From Euzebyaceae bacterium (GTDB taxonomy: Bacteria > Actinomycetota > Nitriliruptoria > Euzebyales > Egibacteraceae): 11,529 nt of DNA. Where the stretch lies: the NCBI GenBank assembly GCA_013696915.1, contig JACCXR010000524.1, positions 1 through 11,529 of the forward strand, written 5' to 3'. Positions 1-6,782 of the stretch are shown here, in pieces. Every line of letters starts with the position of its first letter. The stretch's first letter is position 1. A program made the position numbers and the translations under genes. The notes below the pieces were generated by a model. It was not told the origin of the DNA. It ran no database searches and worked only from the letters and a program-made list of their open reading frames with translations.

Positions 1-873
1 CGGGAACTCGGCGCCGCGTCGCTGATCGCCCCGTCGGCCGGCAACGCCGCGGGCGCGCTCGCCGCCTACGGCGCCGCGGCGGGCCTGCCCGTGACGGTCG
101 TCATGCCCGCCGACGTGCCGGCGGCCAACCGGGAGGAGGCGGCGGTCTGCGGGGCCCGCGTCCTCCTCGTCGAGGGGCTGATCAGCGACTGCGGTCGGCT
201 CGCCGGCCTCATCGCCGAGGCGACCGGCGCCTTCGACGTGTCAACGCTGAAGGAGCCGTACCGGGCGGAGGGCAAGAAGACGATGGGCTTGGAGCTCGCC
301 GAGGATCTCGGCTGGCGCCTCCCTGACGTTGTCGTCTACCCCACCGGCGGTGGCACCGGCCTCGTGGGGATGTGGAAGGCGTTCGCCGAGCTGGAGGCGC
401 TCGGGCTCGTCGGTCCGGCGCGGCCGCGGATGGTGAGCGTGCAGTCCGAGGGCTGCGCCCCGATCGTGCGGGCCTTCGCGGCGGGGGAGCGCACCGCGGA
501 GCCGTGGTCGGGGGCGGCGACCCGCGCGGGCGGCATCCGCGTGCCCGGTGCGGTCGGTGACATGCTGATCCTCGACGCGCTGCGGGCGTCGGGCGGGACG
601 GCGGTCGCGGTGCCCGAGTCCGAGATGGACGCGGTCCAGTCCCTCGCCGGCCGTCTTGGCGCCGGGTACGTCAGCCCCGAGACCGCCGCTGCCCTCGCAG
701 CCGTGCCGCTGCTGCGCGAGCGCGGCGACCTAGGCTCGGACGAGCGCGTCGTCGTCTTCGACACCGGGATCGGCGCGAAGTACCCACCGCCTCCCGGGCT
801 GGCCGCCCCGCCCACGGTCGCGGCGGATGAGCAGGACGTCGAGCGGCTCCTGGCGCTCCTGCACACCGGGTGA
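1..873 (+). CDS. thrC: threonine synthase, C-terminal part (5' end outside window)
   Basis: PLP-dependent conversion of O-phosphohomoserine to threonine, the last step of cytosolic threonine biosynthesis. The frame is open from base 1 and ends at TGA 871-873, giving 290 residues. The fragment opens near the SAGN loop (residues 12-15), followed by the family stretch GLISDCGRLAG and then STLKEPYRAEGKKTMG. A glycine-rich PLP-phosphate loop GGGTG lies at residues 116-120. The order and wording match class II threonine synthases rather than threonine dehydratase or cysteine synthase. The PLP lysine region should lie upstream of the window, so catalytic competence cannot be judged here. An internal ATG at 91 falls inside the conserved fold and is not the true start. 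The gene converges on the HAD hydrolase across a hairpin. No homoserine kinase or homoserine dehydrogenase gene is visible downstream. Confidence 0.93.
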   Translation, partial: RELGAASLIAPSAGNAAGALAAYGAAAGLPVTVVMPADVPAANREEAAVCGARVLLVEGLISDCGRLAGLIAEATGAFDVSTLKEPYRAEGKKTMGLELAEDLGWRLPDVVVYPTGGGTGLVGMWKAFAELEALGLVGPARPRMVSVQSEGCAPIVRAFAAGERTAEPWSGAATRAGGIRVPGAVGDMLILDALRASGGTAVAVPESEMDAVQSLAGRLGAGYVSPETAAALAAVPLLRERGDLGSDERVVVFDTGIGAKYPPPPGLAAPPTVAADEQDVERLLALLHTG

Positions 874-891
874 CGGGGGTCCGGGAGAGGT

Positions 892-927
892 GGACGCCTG
901 CTGCCTCCCCCGGGGCAGCAGACGCCC
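892..927. terminator. hairpin between convergent thrC and HAD genes
   Basis: CTGCTGCC (898-905) pairs perfectly with GGCAGCAG (914-921), and the stem extends outwards, with two mismatches, to 892/927. It lies between two convergent stops, as expected for a bidirectional terminator. It has no T-tract, so intrinsic termination is inferred from position and stem strength only. Confidence 0.6.
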
Positions 928-940
928 GGGCCGCCTGCTA

Positions 941-1582
941 CTAGAGGCGGCCGATCAGCGCCCGGGGGTCATCGACGACGTCCTCGGCGCCGGCGGCCAG
1001 CATGCGGTCGTCGCCGAAGCCGCCGCAGCGCACGCCGAGCGAGCGGATGCCGACCCGGCGCGCAGCCTCGGCGTCCCACGGGCTGTCGCCGACGAGGGTG
1101 GCCGCCGAGGGGTCGACACCGAGCGTTGCGCACGCGGCGAGCAGGAGGTCGGGGGCGGGCTTGGACGACCCGACGTCGTCGGCGTCGGCGGTCTTCATGT
1201 CCTCCCGGCCGAGCGCCGCGAGCAGCGCCTTCCGCTCGGCGGTGTTCGCCGAGGTCGCGATCAGGAACGCGATCCCGCGCTGCTCGAGGTCGTCGAGGAG
1301 TTCGAGCGCGCCGGCGGTCGGATGGAGATCGTCGGCATGCTCCAGGAAGCGGCGCTTGTGGTCGTCCGTGAGGTCGGCGAGGTCGTCCGGCCGACGTCCG
1401 AGCAGCCACGGCACGAGGCGTTCGCTGCCCATCCCGATGCCGGCGTGGATCCGCCACAGGGGGACGTCGTAGCCGGCGGCGTGGAACGCCTCCCCCCACG
1501 TGACGACGTGGTGGAAGACCGAGTCGACGAGCGTCCCGTCGAGGTCGAGCAGGGCGGCCGGTGCGTAGGTGTCCGAGGTCAT
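941..1582 (-). CDS. HAD-superfamily hydrolase, phosphoglycolate phosphatase-like
   Basis: A predicted cytosolic phosphatase of 213 residues, the usual size for subclass I HAD enzymes with a helical cap. All four HAD motifs are present. Motif I is DLDGTLVDS, with nucleophile D13 and acid/base D15. Motif II is T110/S111 in IATSAN. Motif III is K141 in SSKPAPD. Motif IV is GDSPWD, with D166 and D170 for Mg2+. The cap lies between about residues 20 and 90. The start at 1582 is well supported, with CAGGAGG on the minus strand five bases upstream of ATG. Substrate specificity cannot be read from sequence; phosphoglycolate, beta-phosphoglucose or another sugar phosphate are all possible. The neighbouring sugar-phosphate mutase is divergent, so it offers only weak support for a sugar-phosphate role. 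Confidence 0.9.
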   Translation of the reverse strand: MTSDTYAPAALLDLDGTLVDSVFHHVVTWGEAFHAAGYDVPLWRIHAGIGMGSERLVPWLLGRRPDDLADLTDDHKRRFLEHADDLHPTAGALELLDDLEQRGIAFLIATSANTAERKALLAALGREDMKTADADDVGSSKPAPDLLLAACATLGVDPSAATLVGDSPWDAEAARRVGIRSLGVRCGGFGDDRMLAAGAEDVVDDPRALIGRL

Positions 1583-1616
1583 GGGGGCCTCCTGCCCGGA
1601 CGTCGCCCGGGAAACA

Positions 1617-1632
1617 CCCCTCTTCGGGGGGG
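1617..1632 (+). other. hairpin with a UUCG tetraloop
   Basis: Read as + strand RNA, CCCCUC (1617-1622) pairs with GGGGGG (1627-1632), with one G-U pair, around a UUCG loop closed by C-G. This is the classic extra-stable tetraloop geometry. It sits in the spacer between the divergent HAD and mutase genes. On the minus strand the stem is weaker. Its role is unknown. Confidence 0.4.
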
Positions 1633-1634
1633 CG

Positions 1635-1718
1635 GCTTGCGAGCGGAGCGTCAGCGACCCATGCCCTGTCGCTCAGGAAGCGACGCGAGCTTGCGAGCGG
1701 AGCATTAGCGACCCATGC
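1635..1718 (+). repeat. two direct copies of a 30-bp repeat flanking a small hairpin
   Basis: Copies at 1635-1664 and 1689-1718 agree at 28 of 30 positions. Each begins GCTTGCGAGCGGAGC and ends AGCGACCCATGC, with a spacing of 54 bp. Between them is a perfect hairpin, GTCGCT (1668-1673) / AGCGAC (1679-1684), with a 5-nt loop. The ATG at the end of copy 2 (1715) is a possible start codon of the mutase. The core (GCGAGCRG...GACCCAYGC) is loosely shared with the minus strand of the tandem repeats at 6804-6871, suggesting a dispersed intergenic repeat family. I saw no gene in 1583-1714. Confidence 0.75.
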
Positions 1719-3445
1719 TCCGGCCCATGCGTTTTCGTGAAGAGGCGGTCCGCTGGCTCGAGGAGGACCCCGATCCGGACACCCGTGAGGAGCTTGCCAC
1801 GCTGCTCGACCTCGGCGACGAGAGCGGGCTGGCCGACCGCTTCGGCGAGCGGCTGCAGTTCGGCACGGCTGGCATCCGCGGGACGCTGGGCGCCGGGCCG
1901 AACCGCATGAACCGCGCCCTCATCCGGCGGGTCACGTCGGGGCTGGCGGACCGGCTGAACGCCGTCGCCGAGGGGGCGGCGGCGCGCGGCGTGGTCGTGG
2001 GGCGCGACGCGCGGCACAAGTCCGACGTGTTCGCCGACGACACCGCGAAGGTGCTCGCCGGCTCGGGCCTGGCCGTCCACCGGTTCCCCGACCCGGTGCC
2101 GACACCGCTGGTCGCCTTCGCCGTCCGCGCGCTGGGCGCGGCCGCCGGCGTGCAGGTCACCGCCAGCCACAACCCGCCGGGCGACAACGGCTACAAGGTG
2201 TACGGGCCGGGCGGCGCCCAGATCCTCCCGCCGTTCGATGCCGAGGTCGCCGCTGCGATCGACGCGCTCGACTCGCTCGGCGACGTGCCGCTCGCGCCCG
2301 ACGACGACGCGCTGCTGTGGACGGTCGACCCCGCCGTGGTCGACGAGTACCTCGAGGCCGCGCTCGCGCTCGTCCACCGGCCCGACGCGCGGGACCTTTC
2401 GATCGTCTACACGCCGCTGCACGGCGTCGCCGGCGACCTGTGCGTCGAGCTGCTGGAGCGGGCGGGCTTCAACGAGGTTCGCGCGGTCCCTGAGCAGGCC
2501 GACCCGGATCCCGACTTCCCGACCGTCGCGTTCCCGAACCCCGAGATGCCGGGCGCTCTCGACCTCGCGCTCGCCCTGGCCGGGGAGACCGACGCCGACC
2601 TGGTCCTCGCCAACGACCCCGACGGTGACCGCGTCGCGGCGGCTGTGCCGGCGCCCGCGGGAGGGTGGCGCCCGCTGACCGGCGACGAGGTCGGCTGCCT
2701 GCTCGCCGACCACCTCCTCGCCGAGGGTGACGGTGGGGCGGAGCGGGTCGTCGCCACGACCGTCGTCTCCTCGCAGATGCTGGCCCGCATCGCCGAGGCC
2801 CACGGCGTCGGGTACGCCGAGACGCTGACCGGCTTCAAGTGGCTCGCCAGGGCCGCCGCCGACGCCGAGGCGGACGGGCGGCGAATGGTCCTCGCGTACG
2901 AGCAGGCGCTGGGCGTGATGGTCGGGACGGCGGTGCGGGACAAGGACGGGCTGTCGGCCGCCCTGGTGATCGCGGAGATGGCCGCCCACTACAAGACGCA
3001 GGGCCGCACCCTGCTCGACGCGCTCGACGACCTGGCTCGGCGGTTCGGGGTCCACGCGACCGCCGGGGCGTCCGTGCGGCTGGAGGGCCCGGAGGGCCGG
3101 GCGCTCGTCCAGGCGGCACTCGACCGGCTGCGGACGCGACCGCCGCGGCAGGTTGCGGGCATCGACGTCGTCGCGGTCGCCGACCACGCCGCCGGCGTGA
3201 GCCGGGCGACCGACGGCGCGATCACCGAGCTGCGGACCCCGGCCACCGATCTGGTCGCCGTGACGCTGGCGGACGGAACCCGGTTGCAGCTGCGGCCGAG
3301 CGGGACCGAACCACTCCTGAAGTTCTACGCCGAGGTCGTCGAGCCGGTCGGCGACGGCGACGTGGTCGCGGCCAGGGAGCGCGCCGCCGCCCGCCTCGCC
3401 GCCGTCAGCGGCGCCTTCGAGGCGCTGGCGCTCGGCGTGGCCTGA
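1715..3445 (+). CDS. phospho-sugar mutase (phosphoglucomutase/phosphomannomutase, alpha-D-phosphohexomutase family)
   Basis: Interconverts hexose-1-phosphate and hexose-6-phosphate through a phosphoserine enzyme, in the cytosol. The 576 residues fit the long (about 550-580 residue) PgcA/PmmB-like subgroup. Visible in order are FGTAGIRG near residue 49, the active-site loop TASHNPPGDNGYK with S151, the Mg2+ loop DPDGDR with D301, D303 and D305, GFKWLA, the sugar-binding loop YEQALG with E396, and the phosphate-binding RPSGTEP with R527. All four domains appear intact. Start choice is uncertain. ATG 1715 lies at the end of a 30-bp repeat, with GGAG 12 bases upstream. ATG 1727 (MRFREEAV) begins right before the conserved N-terminal helix but has no Shine-Dalgarno. 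Glucose versus mannose specificity is not decidable from motifs alone. It converges with the deaminase gene with 31 bp between stops. Confidence 0.93.
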   Translation: MLRPMRFREEAVRWLEEDPDPDTREELATLLDLGDESGLADRFGERLQFGTAGIRGTLGAGPNRMNRALIRRVTSGLADRLNAVAEGAAARGVVVGRDARHKSDVFADDTAKVLAGSGLAVHRFPDPVPTPLVAFAVRALGAAAGVQVTASHNPPGDNGYKVYGPGGAQILPPFDAEVAAAIDALDSLGDVPLAPDDDALLWTVDPAVVDEYLEAALALVHRPDARDLSIVYTPLHGVAGDLCVELLERAGFNEVRAVPEQADPDPDFPTVAFPNPEMPGALDLALALAGETDADLVLANDPDGDRVAAAVPAPAGGWRPLTGDEVGCLLADHLLAEGDGGAERVVATTVVSSQMLARIAEAHGVGYAETLTGFKWLARAAADAEADGRRMVLAYEQALGVMVGTAVRDKDGLSAALVIAEMAAHYKTQGRTLLDALDDLARRFGVHATAGASVRLEGPEGRALVQAALDRLRTRPPRQVAGIDVVAVADHAAGVSRATDGAITELRTPATDLVAVTLADGTRLQLRPSGTEPLLKFYAEVVEPVGDGDVVAARERAAARLAAVSGAFEALALGVA

Positions 3446-3476
3446 CGTCCAGTGGGACTTGGCGTCCGATCCGGGT

Positions 3477-3983
3477 TCAGCCGCGCAGGGGCAGCGGGAC
3501 CGCGTGCTCGTTGCCGTCGAGGACGCGCACCCGCAGGCCGCAGTCCATGAGGAACCGGCGGGTGTCCTCCCAGCCCTCGTACCGCCCGCCGGCGGCGACC
3601 ACCTCGGCGACGCCGGAGTTGGCGATCAGCTTCGCGCACGAGAAGCAGGGCGCGGCCGTCGAGTACAGCGTCGCGCCCTCGCGCTCGTCGGCGTCGGCGA
3701 ACAGCAGGGCGTTCGCCTCGGCGTGGATGGCGACGCAGTTGTCGTAGGCGAGGCACATCGCCGACTCGGAGGACGCCCGCGGGCAGGCGCCCTGCTCGCA
3801 GTGGCCGTAGCCGGACGGCGGGCCGTTGTACCCGGTGGCCCGGATGTGCCGGCCGCGCACGATGACCGCGCCGATCTTCCGGCGGACGCAGTTGGACCGG
3901 CTGGCGGCGGCCGCCGCGAGGCCCAGGAAGTACTCGTCCCAGGACTGCCGCCCGGTGCCGTGCGGCTGCCACGTCGTCCCCAC
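3477..3983 (-). CDS. dCMP deaminase-family zinc deaminase
   Basis: A 168-residue cytidine/deoxycytidylate deaminase of the dCMP deaminase/ComEB group, which deaminates dCMP to dUMP for dTMP synthesis. The zinc site is complete: H87-A-E89 (catalytic Glu) and PC113FSC116. Ahead of it are the typical GYNGPPSG loop (51-58) and CEQGACPRA (62-70), the Cys-rich insertion seen in this group. I start at GTG 3983 (MGTTWQPHG) because AAAGGG lies seven bases upstream on the minus strand. The frame stays open to 4133, but that extension has no homologue-like sequence and would run into the divergent mntA gene. The protein could alternatively act on a modified or free deoxycytidine nucleotide; the family call is firm, the substrate less so. 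Confidence 0.9.
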   Translation of the reverse strand: MGTTWQPHGTGRQSWDEYFLGLAAAAASRSNCVRRKIGAVIVRGRHIRATGYNGPPSGYGHCEQGACPRASSESAMCLAYDNCVAIHAEANALLFADADEREGATLYSTAAPCFSCAKLIANSGVAEVVAAGGRYEGWEDTRRFLMDCGLRVRVLDGNEHAVPLPLRG

Positions 3984-4087
3984 GGGGAGCCCTTTCTGCG
4001 GATCGGCTGGCCCCGGGGAAGCGCGGCGGGGGCCGCGGGGACGTCGCGAACCGTAGCGGTCACGGACGCGCCGGTCGAGCCCGTCTC

Positions 4088-4093
4088 TACACT
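4088..4093 (+). promoter_or_regulatory. -10 box of a probable leaderless mntA-hepT transcript
   Basis: TACACT matches the actinobacterial TANNNT -10 and ends five bases before ATG 4099, so the expected transcription start is at or within a base of the start codon. No Shine-Dalgarno and no clear -35 are visible in the 115-bp spacer shared with the divergent deaminase gene. Confidence 0.5.
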
Positions 4094-4098
4094 GCGGG

Positions 4099-4494
4099 AT
4101 GCTCGACGACCTGGCGCCGGTCTTCCGCGACACCGGTGTCGCCGTCGCGTACCTGTTCGGCTCCCGGGCGGCCGGGACCGAGCGACCCGGCAGCGACTAC
4201 GACATCGCGGTGCTGTTCGACCACGACGCGGACTGGCTGGAGCCCCCGACGGTCGCGGACGCGTTGGCGCGGCGCCTCGACGGCACGTCCGTGGACGTCG
4301 TCGACCTCGAGCGCGTCAACCTCGAGCTGCGCGGCGCGGTCGTGCAGACGGGGCGGCTGGTCTACTCGGTGGACGAGCCCCGCCGCGTCGCCTTCGAGAC
4401 CCGCACCCGCTCCGAGTACTTCGACTACGTTCCCACCATGCGGTCCCTGACCTGGAGCTTCCTGCGCCGGATCGCGGACCGCGGGCTCGCCTGA
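4099..4494 (+). CDS. mntA: MntA-type minimal nucleotidyltransferase antitoxin
   Basis: A small DNA polymerase beta-fold nucleotidyltransferase of 131 residues. The signature GSX10DXD is exact: G21-S22, ten residues, then D33-Y-D35. The third acidic residue is probably D66 in SVDVVDL, so the active site looks complete. In studied MntA/HepT pairs (type VII toxin-antitoxin) this enzyme AMPylates the HEPN toxin at a conserved tyrosine and silences it. The following gene encodes a HepT homologue with that tyrosine, and the two genes are separated by only about 23 bp, or overlap if the first hepT ATG is used. The C-terminal third (from about residue 90) is basic and aromatic, as usual for a HepT contact region. 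Expression is probably from a leaderless promoter with -10 at 4088. Function is inferred from family and pairing. Confidence 0.9.
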   Translation: MLDDLAPVFRDTGVAVAYLFGSRAAGTERPGSDYDIAVLFDHDADWLEPPTVADALARRLDGTSVDVVDLERVNLELRGAVVQTGRLVYSVDEPRRVAFETRTRSEYFDYVPTMRSLTWSFLRRIADRGLA

Positions 4495-4517
4495 TGCTCA
4501 CCAGAGGGGTCCGTGAG

Positions 4518-4922
4518 ATGGTCGATCCGGATCGTGTCCGCAGGCTGCTCACCGTGCTCGAGCGCTACCGCACGGACCTGGTCGCGCCCGCCTCGGCGGA
4601 TCACTACCGTCGCCGTTACCTCGTCCAGTCCGCGGCGCAGGCCTGCATCGACATCGCCAACCATCTCATCGCCTCCGAAGGCTGGCGCGTCCCGGAGAAC
4701 TTCGCCGACAGCTTCACGGTCCTGGAGGAGCACACCGTGGTCGAGCCGGTGATCGCCGCCGCGATGCGCGACCTGGCGGGGATGCGCAACGTCCTGGTCC
4801 ACCAGTATGCGGACGTGGACGACACCCGCGTCGCCGCGGCGGTCGAGCACGAGCTCGGCAACTTCGACGACTTCGCACGCGCCGTCACGCGCCTGCTCGC
4901 CGAGGACGCAGAATCCCGCTGA
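4518..4922 (+). CDS. hepT: HepT-type HEPN ribonuclease toxin (DUF86)
   Basis: An all-helical HEPN protein of 134 residues, the toxin partner of the preceding nucleotidyltransferase. The RNase motif RX4HXY is exact: R90-NVLV-H95-Q-Y97. Y97 is the residue expected to be AMPylated by MntA in characterised pairs. The upstream helix YLVQSAAQACIDIANHLI (residues 34-51) is typical of DUF86. Two starts are possible. ATG 4494 overlaps the mntA stop (TGATG). ATG 4518 has AGAGGGG eight bases upstream and begins at MVDPDRV, where homologues usually begin; I prefer the latter. The gene ends 6 bp from the convergent HPPD stop, so there is no room for a separate terminator. Toxicity and targets are not visible from sequence. 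Confidence 0.9.
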   Translation: MVDPDRVRRLLTVLERYRTDLVAPASADHYRRRYLVQSAAQACIDIANHLIASEGWRVPENFADSFTVLEEHTVVEPVIAAAMRDLAGMRNVLVHQYADVDDTRVAAAVEHELGNFDDFARAVTRLLAEDAESR

Positions 4923-4928
4923 GCGGCG

Positions 4929-6047
4929 CTACAGGTTGCCGCGGAGGTCCTGCTCGCGTTCGATCGCCTCGAACAGTGCCTTGAAGTTGCCCTCGCCGAA
5001 GCCCTTCGAGCCGTGGCGCTCGATCACCTCGAAGAAGACGGTCGGCCGGTCCTGGGCGGGCTCGGTGAAGATCTGGAGCAGGTAGCCCTCGTCGTCGGCG
5101 TCGACCAGGATGTTCTGCTCGGCGAGGGCGTCGAGGTCGGAGTCGATGGTCGACCAGTCGAGGCGCTGCCGGATGTCGGCGTAGTAGGTCTCCGGCACCC
5201 GCATGAAGCGCAGCCCGTTCGCGCGCAGGGCCCGGACCGTGGCGACGATGTCGTCCGTCGCGAGCGCGAGGTGCTGGACGCCGGGGGAGCGGTAGTAGTC
5301 GAGGTACTCCTCGATCTGGGACTTGCGCTTGCCGGTCGCCGGTTCGTTGATCGGCAGCTTGATGCGGCCCTCGCCGTCCCACAGCACCTTCGACATCAGC
5401 GCCGAGTACTCGGTCGAGATCGCCTCGTCGTCGTAGTGCACGAGCTGGGTGAACCCCATCACGTCGGCGTAGAAGTCGACCCAGGCGTCCATCTTCCCGA
5501 GCTCGACGTTCGCGACCACGTGGTCCACCGCCCGCAGGCCCGTTCCGCTGCCGGCGGGGACGGTGAACGGATGGTCCTCGTCCGGACCGACCGCCCGGTA
5601 TCCGGGCGCGAAGACGCCGCTGTAGTTCGAGCGGTCCACGAAGCTGTGGATCGTGTCCCCGTAGGCCCTGATCGCCGCGGTGACGATCTTGCCGTGGTCG
5701 TCCTCCTCCACGGAGGGCTCCCGGGCCGGCTCAGCGCCGCGCTCGAGGGCGACGCGGAACGCCTCCTCGGCGTCTGGCACGGCGAACGCGACGTCGCGCA
5801 CCCCGTCGCCGTGGAGGGCGGCGTGGCGGACGGGCTCGTCCTCCGGGCCCATGCCGGCGGTGAACACGAAGCGGATGTCGCCCTGGGCCAGGACCCACGA
5901 CGCCCCGTCGCGGCGACCGGTCTCGGGACCGGCGTAGCCCACGGGTGCGAACCCGTACATCGTCCGGTAGTAGTGGGCGGCCTGCTTGGCGTTGCCCACG
6001 TGGAACTCCACGTGGTCGAAGCCCTGCAGCGGCATCAGGTCGGTCAT
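4929..6047 (-). CDS. hppD: 4-hydroxyphenylpyruvate dioxygenase
   Basis: A non-haem Fe(II) dioxygenase converting 4-hydroxyphenylpyruvate to homogentisate in tyrosine degradation. At 372 residues it has the usual two vicinal-oxygen-chelate domains (about 10-145 and 172-345). The iron triad is present: H176 in AVDHVVANV, H259 in VQHLALATDDI, and E340 in FFEVIER. The C-terminal gating helix follows, with GFGEGNFKALFEAIE (349-363), a pattern favouring HPPD over hydroxymandelate synthase. The start at 6047 is firm: AAAGGAG lies six bases upstream of ATG. The frame stays open upstream into the ferredoxin gene, but that part is not family-like. It lies 20 bp downstream of the ferredoxin gene and is probably co-transcribed with it. 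No homogentisate dioxygenase or fumarylacetoacetase is in the window, so the fate of homogentisate (catabolism or quinone/pigment precursor) is open. Confidence 0.95.
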   Translation of the reverse strand: MTDLMPLQGFDHVEFHVGNAKQAAHYYRTMYGFAPVGYAGPETGRRDGASWVLAQGDIRFVFTAGMGPEDEPVRHAALHGDGVRDVAFAVPDAEEAFRVALERGAEPAREPSVEEDDHGKIVTAAIRAYGDTIHSFVDRSNYSGVFAPGYRAVGPDEDHPFTVPAGSGTGLRAVDHVVANVELGKMDAWVDFYADVMGFTQLVHYDDEAISTEYSALMSKVLWDGEGRIKLPINEPATGKRKSQIEEYLDYYRSPGVQHLALATDDIVATVRALRANGLRFMRVPETYYADIRQRLDWSTIDSDLDALAEQNILVDADDEGYLLQIFTEPAQDRPTVFFEVIERHGSKGFGEGNFKALFEAIEREQDLRGNL

Positions 6048-6067
6048 GAGGCGCTCCTTTGCGCTGG

Positions 6068-6415
6068 TCAGCCGCCGCTCATCTCCGGCGGGCGGAGGTC
6101 GAACTCGGCGTCGCCGATGCGCAGGATCTCCACCGGCGCACCGCCTTCCAGGTGGTCCATGATCGCCGGGACGTCCTCCTCGGTCACGCCGCCGTACCAG
6201 ACGTCGTCGGGGAACACGGCCAGGACGGGCCCGACCATGCAGGCCTCCAGGCACCCCCCGGCGACGATCTTCACCCCGGTGAGCACCCGGCGCCCCTGCT
6301 CCTCGCGGAGGGCGTTGAACACGTCGCCGGCGCCGTTGGCGAGGCAGCTGGGCCGGGGGTGCTCTGGGTCGCGCTGGTTGATGCAGACGAAGACGAACTT
6401 GTCCGGCTTGGGCAT
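6068..6415 (-). CDS. thioredoxin-fold [2Fe-2S] ferredoxin (COG3411-like)
   Basis: A small (115 residue) soluble electron-transfer protein. Four cysteines are placed as in thioredoxin-like [2Fe-2S] ferredoxins: C11, C24, C55 and C59. The first lies in FVFVCINQRDPEHPRPSC and the last two in GGCLEACMVGP, a hallmark of this group and of the related 24-kDa NADH dehydrogenase subunit. The spacing is CX12CX30CX3C. The residues after C59 form a strand and then WYGGVTEEDV, typical of the family. ATG 6415 has GAAGGA seven bases upstream. This RBS/start region lies inside a 28-bp repeat whose other copy is at 6783-6810. The gene precedes hppD by 20 bp. HPPD takes its electrons from substrate and is not known to need a ferredoxin, so the link is suggestive only. 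Confidence 0.85.
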   Translation of the reverse strand: MPKPDKFVFVCINQRDPEHPRPSCLANGAGDVFNALREEQGRRVLTGVKIVAGGCLEACMVGPVLAVFPDDVWYGGVTEEDVPAIMDHLEGGAPVEILRIGDAEFDLRPPEMSGG

Positions 6416-6438
6416 GGACCGGTCCTTCGATCGGCGTG
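6411..6438 (-). repeat. 28-bp repeat copy A, carrying the ferredoxin RBS and start codon
   Basis: It matches 6783-6810 at 27 of 28 positions in the same orientation. On the minus strand it reads CACGCCGATCGAAGGACC followed by GGTCCATGCC, so it contains the Shine-Dalgarno (GAAGGA) and ATG of the ferredoxin gene. Confidence 0.8.
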
Positions 6439-6460
6439 CGGCCAGGCTACCCGCGGCCCG

Positions 6461-6616
6461 TCAGCTGGTCTCGCTCGTCACGTCGGCGGTGGTTGCCTCG
6501 ACGTCCGTCGCGGTGGTCTGAAGCGGCGCCCCGGGTTCCACCGGTGCGGCGGGGTCCGTGAAGAGATCGAGGTACGGGCCGTAGCGGAAGACGCGGTTGC
6601 GCCGCCTGCCAGCCAC
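6461..6616 (-). CDS. small hypothetical protein, 51 residues
   Basis: This short frame starts at GTG 6616 with a near-ideal ribosome site: AAGGAG five bases upstream. It ends at TGA 6463-6461, 45 bp before the ferredoxin start on the same strand, so it is probably the first gene of a small protein-ferredoxin-hppD set. The product begins basic and aromatic (MAGRRRNRVFRYGPYLDLF), continues through a proline-rich stretch (DPAAPVEPGAP) and ends in a T/D/V/S-rich acidic tail without cysteines, membrane segment or signal peptide. From memory, the N-terminal pattern RYGPY...DP.AP loosely resembles the start of some actinobacterial VWA-domain proteins (COG4867-like), so it may be a truncated remnant; this is weak. 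A TATAAC box lies just upstream (minus strand 6633-6628), but would place the transcript start inside the Shine-Dalgarno. Confidence 0.5.
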   Translation of the reverse strand: MAGRRRNRVFRYGPYLDLFTDPAAPVEPGAPLQTTATDVEATTADVTSETS

Positions 6617-6643
6617 GGTATCTCCTTGTTATAGAGAACTGAG

Positions 6644-6700
6644 CGCGACGACAACACAGCCCGCCAGCCCGGCCGGTTGTTGTCGCGGGTTGACATCAAC
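6644..6700. repeat. inverted repeats upstream of the small-protein gene
   Basis: CGCGACGACAAC (6644-6655) faces GTTGTTGTCGCG (6676-6687). The 12-bp arms have one mismatch and a 20-bp spacer. Immediately to the right is a second, shorter dyad, GTTGA-CA-TCAAC (6689-6700). They lie 28-84 bp upstream of the GTG at 6616, where a repressor or activator site would be expected. No protein is identified. Confidence 0.5.
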
Positions 6701-6782
6701 GGTCGAGGACGGCAGCCAGGGCGGTCTCCTCGTCGAGCCCCGCGACGCCGGCGCTGCCGAGCACGGCCCTGAGCGCCATGTC

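Noticed and set aside
1673..3187. Long (504-codon) minus-strand open frame over the mutase gene
   Set aside because: It has Arg/Val/Gly-rich composition typical of antisense shadows in GC-rich DNA and no motifs, while the plus strand carries every mutase signature.
3984..4133. N-terminal extension of the deaminase to 4133
   Set aside because: It would overlap the divergent mntA start, has low-complexity Arg/Pro content, and a good Shine-Dalgarno supports GTG 3983 instead.
5013..6521. Long (502-codon) plus-strand open frame opposite hppD and the ferredoxin
   Set aside because: Antisense shadow: the minus strand holds two well-supported families with ribosome sites and complete metal-binding residues.
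6690..6695. Perfect TTGACA on the plus strand as a -35 box
   Set aside because: No -10-like hexamer is found 16-18 bases downstream, and the bases are part of the GTTGA/TCAAC dyad.
6696..6779. 27-residue minus-strand frame (MALRAVLGSAGVAG...) below repeat copy B
   Set aside because: Its composition looks protein-like, but the only good ribosome site (GAAGGA) is 13 bases away and is positioned for a different ATG. It is too short to support without homologues, though it could be the tail of a broken gene.
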